Of a stretch of DNA of 64,000 nucleotides, positions 61,601-64,000 are shown one piece after another (position 1 is the stretch's first letter; every line of letters begins with the position of its first letter). Below the pieces are notes generated by a model, which saw nothing but the letters and a program-made list of their open reading frames with translations, had not been told where the DNA came from and ran no database searches. The stretch is taken from contig NZ_CP015411.1 in assembly GCF_001750165.1 (NCBI RefSeq), forward strand, positions 3,066,001 through 3,130,000, read 5' to 3'. The position numbers were made by a program, and so were the translations under genes. Source of the DNA: Pseudoalteromonas luteoviolacea. Lineage in GTDB: Bacteria; Pseudomonadota; Gammaproteobacteria; Enterobacterales; Alteromonadaceae.

Positions 61601-64000
61601 GTCACAGTTAGGTGTTGAGTTTCCGCTCACGCAAATTTTTCAATCCAGCACCATAGATGCGATGACAGACTTTATCGCCCAAGCGCAAAGTACGCATACG
61701 CAAGCGCCTGCTCAAGAGATAGCAAGCGATAAAGCTAATAGCGATTCTCACAATCAAGGTAATCGCACTCAAGATATTGCACTGATTGGCCTGTCTTGCC
61801 AGTACCCTGCTTCGCAGAACCACACCGAATTTTGGCATAATTTGGTCAACGAGAAAGACTTACTCAAACGACTCAGCGAGTCTACCGAGCAAGGCGACAT
61901 TACATGGCTCGACTCCTGGGTTGAAGGCCAAGACCAATTTGATCCAGAGTTTTTCAATATCTCTGAAAAGAACGCCAAAACAATGAGCTACTCGCAACGT
62001 CAATTGCTACTACATGCGTGGAAAGCGATTGAAGATGCAGGCTACTGCGCTGAAAATATGCCAAATACGGGCGTGTATGTATCATCCTCTGGTGCGGATA
62101 ACCCAGATTTAAACCTGCAAGACAAGTTTAAAGATGGCCAGTTTATTTTAAATGCACAAGACTATGTGGCTTCGACCATTAATCAACCTGGTACACTGCC
62201 AACCACCATTTCATATCATCTTGGCTTTACTGGCCCAAGCTTGTTTGTGCACTCAAACTGCTCATCGTCTATGTCTGCTATCTCGTTGGCATGTAGCGCA
62301 CTGAAAGCTGGCGAGATTGATTACGCCATTGTCGGCGCAGCTTGCCTTTACCCGCAGCGCTACACTGGATATGAGTACGAAAAAGGACTCAACTTTGCAG
62401 GCGATGCACGCTGTAAGGTGTTTGATGAACAAGCCGACGGTATGATTGGCGGCAGCGGCGTGTCTGTAATTGTATTAAAACGCGCCGATGATGCAGTCAA
62501 TGACGCTGATAACATCTACAGCCTTATTCGTGGTATCAAGGTAAATAACGACGGCAAAGACAAAGCAGGCTTTTTCGCCCCGGGCACCAAAGGGCAAATG
62601 CATGTCATAGAGCAAACTTTAAAAGCGTCAGACATCTCCCCTGCTTCTATTAGTTATGTGGAAGCTCACGGTACTGGCACAGCTCTTGGCGACCCCATTG
62701 AGTTTTCATCTTTGCAGCAGGTCTATCAACAATATAGCGACGACAAGCAGTTTTGCGGTTTAGGCGCTGTTAAATCTAACCTAGGTCATACCGATACGTT
62801 GGCAGGCCTCACTGGCTTAATTAAAACATCGTTGGCGCTTTATCACAAAAAACTGCCAGCCTCATTGCATTACAATAACGCTAATCCGCACATAGATTTA
62901 GCAAATTCACCATTTTATGTGGTAGATAGCACACGAGATTGGCACACACCGCTACTACCAAGGCGCGCAGCTGTAAGCTCTTTTGGTATTGGCGGTACCA
63001 ATGCCCATGCCGTGCTGGAAGAAGCCTGTAACATCGAGCATCACGAGCTGGAGAACCAGCTAATAAATACACCGGCCATTATTGTGCTCTCTGCACATAC
63101 ACAAGCAGTGTTAGACAAACAAGTGGCGCAATTACATGACTATTTGGCTGCTAACAACTTAACTGAGCAAGACCTAAGAAGACTGGCTTATACCTTGCAA
63201 ATTGGCCGTACTGTTATGCCAATTCGCACCGGGTTTGTCGTCAGTTCTATTGCTGAGCTGAAATCAAAACTTGCCGAGTACGTGACAACAGCCACAACTA
63301 AGCCAACACACTCAATTGATTTAGAGCGTGCAATAAGAGTTTTAGATCATCAAGAGATCTTAGCCCATTGGGTCGAAACAGGTTTCACAAACTGGGACTT
63401 TATCTATCACGGTGTAAAGCTGCCAAAGCTCAGCTTGCCTACCTACCCGTTTGCACTTAAAACCATTCGTCTTGGCGATGCACAAACCGTGCAAGCACCT
63501 AAAGTTGGTGATGGTCAACAAGCTAAAGTGACGCTGAAAGCCCCTGTTTGGATCAAAAAAGCCCAAACAGGCCAAGCTCATACGACAGCGACTGATACAG
63601 AGCATCACCTTATTTTGTGTGACTCCACTGTAAGTACACAATTCAGTGAACTGCCAGATACGCAAATACATACATTGCACTCTGAACACTTCGCGATTGA
63701 GCAAAAAATTGCAGACTATGGCTTTCAACTGGTTGAGCTTATCAAGCACTTAGCAAAGGCCAAAAAGCAGATAAAACTGCAACTGTTGATTGGCGACACT
63801 GCATCCACCGATACTCAAGCGAACCTGCATACTTGCTTCCATGCGCTATTAAAAACAGCCAGCCTTGAGCACAAAACACTGCAAACACAATTGTTGGTGT
63901 TAGACGCAGAAGCAATAGAAAGTAACGTTGCTAAGATACTCCGTGCCGAACAAAGTGGCTTTGATGATAAATTTGTCCGTTACACAACCGGTGAGCGTGA
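49611..64000 (+). CDS. Trans-AT PKS-NRPS megasynthase (continues past the window)
   Basis: The open frame from ATG 49611 has no stop to the window end (more than 4,790 codons). Domains in order: KS1-DH-KR-cMT-ACP, KS2-KR-ACP, C-A-PCP, KS3-(KR starting). No AT domain is found after any KS; the LPGYPF/LPTYPF post-KS linkers go straight on, as in trans-AT synthases that use a separate AT. It builds a chain by two decarboxylative extensions, adds one amino acid (threonine code) and extends again. The first KS starts about residue 17 with no loading domain, so it takes its substrate from another protein, or the loading part is elsewhere. The reading frame was checked at four places and does not shift. 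Confidence 0.95.
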   Translation, partial: MKNKQDTTANKHTSAQQEIAIVGISLRFPGASSKEQFWHNLANKVSSISEIPAARFRWQDDFDPTPKKDEQKIVSKWGGFIDNIDGFDAGFFAISPKEAQSMDPQQRLSMELAWQCFEDAGLSPSSFKNTKTGVYLGCSNTDYQELATGNIDPHFLTGMSTGVFANRISHYFNFQGPSETVDTACSSSLVALHKAMNDFNAGEINAALVGGVNLLITKSRYVSFSKLGVLSPNGRCKTLDANADGYVRGEGVGMVLLMPLEHALKENLTVYGVIKGSSVGHSGHTNTLTSPSPFSQSRVIQEAIDNAGIHSEDLSYIELHGTGTRLGDPIEVQGLKRAFRATKSKKSDGDSACYLSTVKTNIGHLESAAGIAGIIKVLLSFKHQQVPPLQNFETLNPKITLDKSPFALATDCVPLEQKHVLAGISSFGFAGVNAHVILQSPPAQITNTVSLDTPTVIVLSAKKPEALMARAKALRAFIEAQSLTDDNLADLAFTLQVGREDMSQRLAFSASSMTEVKAQLNLFIEGKSGAWQQGKADKDNASTCITADNQNTSDALNQWLSGATVDWSALYPNAKPQRLALPGYPFNPKPYWITSKKDAPTTDILHPLLHKALPAFDELLFSSTFTGHEFFLADHKVNGERLLPGVCTLEMVRAAIALSHNLNASHAIQIANVKWLRPISIEQGASTEQNTIYLSLWQSDSAMQFEVWQKHEGAQQVCASGKVQVSQQSAPVTLFGLTTESDQLLTPSDAYATFKNMGIDYGTRFQGLQQLSKQGTTATAKVAVPSSCSQGFGLSPALVDAALQSLIIFADQSHAALPFATEQVCFYNAQQLSEAQHTEVWVKATQTNNDTDNTQKFDLDLCDLDGNLLMGIKGFSTRKVPLDAVKASTQDLLTLTPCWQAVTPDFATSPELHAAYFGPQVLKPDWLTESTDTNQLVWLAKDEYAQPLALFQQLKRMLADGFDSKPLSITLVTKQTQVVFGQNEQVNCEGAGLIGLLQSVAQEYPSWTVRVIDAAQLDSIPREFTALPAGLYAHRTEQYFSFELTQHTFLDGAANNASLQTQGTYLVLGGAGGLGQVWSEWMIKHRDAQIIWLGRRELNTDIQSDIDRLAKLGKAPVYIQCDASDKDAMESASQDIARQFGSLNGVVHSILHLEDQTLTNMDEAQFNRSYHAKQQTGEIALEVFSQADLDFFLFFSSMQSFSPAAGQSNYAAGCVYLDSLARTYQHKCPVKIINWGYWGSVGVVQDAYYQKKMTAMGIGSIEAEQGMQALATLMGSNLTQAGVLKITQAALTDTFKLQSYSAQGAQHAIAKQSSKYQAPKHQVSKQDSKAQVDLNQLCAALHQAGWQQPAQRERALATLPEYFSNWWTETERYLEAHQLIQSGVIQAGKAAYTSTPSEDLLDNCLANLPAILNGELKATDALFPNASMALVEAVYQNNPVADYANAVLIEQLQTYLATANLESIRVLEIGAGTGGTTRSVLPALKQWQVEEYAYTDLSKAFFNHAKAQYQTDYPFVDTKYLDISKPLAGQNIDIGSYDVVIATNVLHATADIKNTLQNAKACLKQGGVLLINEVVKTSLFTHLTFGLLEGWWLSQDKHLRLAGSPMLSIENWRQALFETGFVNAFTAGDTSAPQQVFCAQSDGFSLQAKTPTHTKNKNKKDNHKATQSMSSTLKQKPQHNTDPSVLTEFVHNALFDIASAALDMAPNELDADESFADYGVDSILAIQMLDEINAKFNVNLPATLLFDYPSIDTLSAHIIAEHKEQVLAIMPTQSDGNTSEHAVKTNTNTDSTHNLRKHSSHSKVVQAEQENLTTQATAHSGKIAIVGMSGQFGDADNLEEFWTMLAEKRTSVKAQTRWDLSSLTSNQQSWSKYASLLNDISLFDAPFFSITPQEAMYMDPQQRLFLQQAYKALEDANMITKVAGQNVGVYLGCAQSDYAGLAEEDAPAQVFWGNAGSVIPARVSYFLNLKGPALAIDTACSSSLVALHSACQALNNNEISSALVGGVATLCTPKFSIHAGKAGMLSPDGTCYTFDDRANGFVPGEGAGVLVLKKLEDAERDGDHIYGVILGSATNQDGTTSGITAPSSLSQEQLHRDIYTRFNIAPDSIQMIEAHGTGTKLGDPIEFQALTRAFRAHTDSNEFCALGSVKTNIGHCLTAAGVAGVIKALLAMKHRTIPASLHYDQGNSHINWHNTPFFVNQEAIAWQSNNGQKRRAAVSSFGFSGTNAHVVLEEYQPQSIKQQNTASQPVIITLSAKSKESLNDKAHALKSWLTRKNVQGSALTSLAFTLQSAREEMDYRMAFTASTIADVQDGLTQFTNKARGHYKQGEVKQGKEILSALDSNDFMRWIEQGDLNKLLALWVVGADIDWLLLYAQQTPSLLRLPTYPFAKTSFWLPEKSTHKSAEKCEPSAALDFNGPSANVQSAQAFEPVPHTPSAQTSTTPSALLHYTANWADKPLTSTEPATYHRQVVLLGDDLPEIYSVSSTRLSCTATEVQAQLEVYTNGLIDYFKLLERQQGTITKKTPSKLLVQVVVKDQTSLLSALNGVLKTAAIEYSNIETQLIAVDDTNNFEHLVENEAKKQDACIRYQQGQRQVLTFDLQAYQQVDTTTLPWKEDGVYVITGGLGQLGQTFAKEIIQHTKQAHIVFVGRRALSDAIQSNLDALGGEPSRLSYVSLNIANHDDVNALFASLKAKHGGITGIIHSAGVIKDQLISNKTPQEVAQVFAPKVAGLIALDEASKTCDLDFFVCFSSIAGVFGNMGQADYACANAFMDRFMAARQTQVIQGMRSGLSLSINWPLWSEGGMHVDSLTTSILQSQGIEVMPNEVGIDALYRVFTLHNIPTQHCFLYGDASKLTQLWHRPNTTTQCINTGSVEGGKSHTQICDHIKSIITDITKIDVQDLDDEVAFKDMGFDSIMLMSVVQRLESDTFLNIETLPPALLFEISTINELCDYLAAHQLPTQVDEPMAQSTPASANLHGPMPLSKAQQGLWLLHKQNPQLSTYHVPMVFEVNDLNVDCMQAALNWLSQKHPILSVQLAEVGGLPQQQITGLTPTLEQNYTPVSSKSALIDLIQADIKLPFAMTQSHSAHSPLLWRAAHWQINGQLDVMVLVFHHLIIDGVSATLLLEQLWQTYHNLVANEPLEQAQPDTGFFTYLEWEKQMLNSEQSTQLTHYWQTQLQGVESELTLAGKQEKQSANKQAKRLELAMNNNQVQRIHQFCSSNKINPAAFFLSAFQTLLSAKTQRDDITLGVPVLHRPTSDMANSLGLFVNQLPLRASVNQVHSFSQLALQNQHQLGELIKHSGYPFAEIVRATGAKRAMHSHPIFQIGFAYHNFLKPDWIESNQDLVNAIWPDCVQEPELDLSLEVTPLSHSFKVAFKFDEAVYPSAIIDALAKDYASLIDDVMFAGEQALGSLPVFANLKTLPAAQPTLVDLFEAQAAMHPERIAVCVGMQSINYHQLNDKANQFANTLLNHPEFKQDTDNLVALCAKPSIELIVAILGILKSGAAYVPIDPSSPAARIQYILEDAKPSILVLGAEVQHAGAYQHHQVINLQTALAWTTQVANINRASASNLAYIIYTSGSTGKPKGVLVEHHNVCSLFNNTQSLFGFNEQDTWCLFHSYAFDFSVWEIWGALLHGGKLLIPDELTRKESVSFAKFVIDNQVTILNQTPSAFYPLMDNLLASPHNALRKVIFGGEALDVSKLAPWFEQAQPQAELVNMYGITETTVHVTEVTIDANMVYGTKARSIIGRALPGYDVLLLDEQFNPVQAGQVGEIFVAGCGVTRGYHNQPALTNARFITHSDGKRLYRSGDLARLNESGLLEYMGRADDQVQIRGHRIELGEVQHALQSLSYITDAYVTSAQKQRGQVLVAYIIAPDAPSTAQIRADLLFKLPEYMVPAYFVLVPHFPITSNGKIDKQALSKQLPFVPSQTAMLEVNPNASTLTATPKLTEQSELKAAVTQIWQQVLEVDHIASNVPFFEAGGDSLLTNVLTAKFKSQLGVEFPLTQIFQSSTIDAMTDFIAQAQSTHTQAPAQEIASDKANSDSHNQGNRTQDIALIGLSCQYPASQNHTEFWHNLVNEKDLLKRLSESTEQGDITWLDSWVEGQDQFDPEFFNISEKNAKTMSYSQRQLLLHAWKAIEDAGYCAENMPNTGVYVSSSGADNPDLNLQDKFKDGQFILNAQDYVASTINQPGTLPTTISYHLGFTGPSLFVHSNCSSSMSAISLACSALKAGEIDYAIVGAACLYPQRYTGYEYEKGLNFAGDARCKVFDEQADGMIGGSGVSVIVLKRADDAVNDADNIYSLIRGIKVNNDGKDKAGFFAPGTKGQMHVIEQTLKASDISPASISYVEAHGTGTALGDPIEFSSLQQVYQQYSDDKQFCGLGAVKSNLGHTDTLAGLTGLIKTSLALYHKKLPASLHYNNANPHIDLANSPFYVVDSTRDWHTPLLPRRAAVSSFGIGGTNAHAVLEEACNIEHHELENQLINTPAIIVLSAHTQAVLDKQVAQLHDYLAANNLTEQDLRRLAYTLQIGRTVMPIRTGFVVSSIAELKSKLAEYVTTATTKPTHSIDLERAIRVLDHQEILAHWVETGFTNWDFIYHGVKLPKLSLPTYPFALKTIRLGDAQTVQAPKVGDGQQAKVTLKAPVWIKKAQTGQAHTTATDTEHHLILCDSTVSTQFSELPDTQIHTLHSEHFAIEQKIADYGFQLVELIKHLAKAKKQIKLQLLIGDTASTDTQANLHTCFHALLKTASLEHKTLQTQLLVLDAEAIESNVAKILRAEQSGFDDKFVRYTTGER
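49659..54890 (+). other. Module 1: KS-DH-KR-cMT-ACP
   Basis: KS1 has Cys185 (TACSSSL), His320 (ELHGTGT) and His364 (NIGHLES), so it is active. DH: HKVNGERLLPG (His635) and LVDAALQSL (Asp800). KR: LGGAGGLG and an active Tyr about 1210 in QSNYAAG. cMT: VLEIGAGTGGTT about residue 1468. ACP: GVDSI with Ser1722. Predicted unit: alpha-methyl, alpha/beta-unsaturated, possibly saturated by the PfaD-type reductase. Confidence 0.88.
55071..58480 (+). other. Module 2: KS-KR-ACP
   Basis: KS2: Cys1980 (TACSSSL), His2115 (EAHGTGT), His2155 (NIGHCLT). No DH is seen. KR: ITGGLGQLGQ, HSAGVIKDQ and the Ser-Tyr pair FSSIAGVFGNMGQADYAC. ACP: GFDSI with Ser2916. Predicted unit: beta-hydroxy, a possible site for the carbamoyl group. 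Confidence 0.88.
58550..61680 (+). other. NRPS module C-A-PCP, threonine code
   Basis: The condensation domain has the full HHxxxDG motif (FHHLIIDGVS, His3114/3115). A domain: IYTSGSTGKPKG, YGITETTV, GELV-type GRADDQVQIRGHRIE, NGKIDK. Pocket residues read by comparison with GrsA give D-F-W-N-I-G-M-V-H-K, the established threonine code. PCP: GGDSLL with Ser3986. No epimerase or oxidase in this module. Confidence 0.9.
61770..64000 (+). other. Module 4: KS with unusual active-site motif, then KR (incomplete)
   Basis: KS3 has Cys4217 in HSNCSSSMS (the usual form is TACSSSLV), His4353 (EAHGTGT) and His4393 (NLGHTDT). It follows the NRPS module, so it must accept a peptidyl chain. From about 63,530 the structural half of a KR begins (LLIGDTAS, HALLKTASLEH). 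Confidence 0.82.

Noticed and set aside
45835..63749. Many small ORFs on the minus strand or in other frames across 45-64 kb
   Set aside because: All lie within the trans-ER, AT, carbamoyltransferase and PKS-NRPS coding frames, whose domains are unambiguous. The short frames show no ribosome sites or family features.

Overview
The window looks like chromosomal DNA of a marine gammaproteobacterium, most likely Pseudoalteromonas or a close relative. This is an inference from the AT-rich integron array with VCR-like attC sites, the IntI type, the IS5/IS3 elements, the RAYT transposase and the trans-AT PKS region. No ribosomal RNA or other definitive taxonomic marker is present.

Layout. (1) 1-283: the 3' end of a + strand gene and its terminator mark the distal edge of the array. 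(2) About 300-43,290: a sedentary chromosomal integron. Nearly all genes lie on the minus strand, each followed by an attC site of about 70-125 bp that begins TAACGCC-like and ends TTGTTA-like on the + strand. About 45 attC or attC-derived sites separate about 40 small cassette genes: lipoproteins, membrane proteins, a TIR protein, HEPN-like proteins, immunity-like proteins, acetyltransferases and many unknowns. (3) 43,083-44,309: attI region, LexA box and an intact intI on the + strand, divergent from the cassettes as expected. (4) 44,311-44,904: an M23 peptidase. (5) 45,074-64,000 (continues): a trans-AT PKS/NRPS biosynthetic cluster with a PfaD-type enoyl reductase, a discrete acyltransferase, an O-carbamoyltransferase and a giant hybrid synthase of more than 4,790 codons whose A domain carries the threonine code DFWNIGMVHK.

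The array is a composite. Five relics of the attI/intI-promoter region sit inside it at about 5.9, 8.4, 10.2, 15.8 and 23.1 kb, two of them with pieces of intI. This suggests that the platform was duplicated or re-founded several times. Genes and attC sites far from the live intI are visibly more eroded (frameshifts, truncations, fused sites) than those at 33-43 kb.

Three blocks in the array are not cassettes: a tyrosinase-DUF2182 operon (16.5-18.9 kb), a ToxR/CadC-like regulator plus a DsbC/G-like oxidoreductase on the + strand (24.6-26.5 kb), and a large secreted PAN/RCC1-repeat protein (28.5-30.5 kb). Mobile elements are two IS5/IS903-type copies, one IS3/IS407-type copy and a RAYT element. 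The RAYT ends (GGACAGACAC/GTGTCTGTCC) recur through the array as short REPIN-like inserts. One of these is followed by exactly 13 copies of a 13-bp repeat.

How it works together: IntI, probably under SOS control through a LexA box just upstream, can insert and shuffle cassettes at attI. Several cassettes (TIR, HEPN, SUFU-like, Imm58-like) look like defence or immunity functions. The PKS region makes an unidentified carbamoylated polyketide-peptide.
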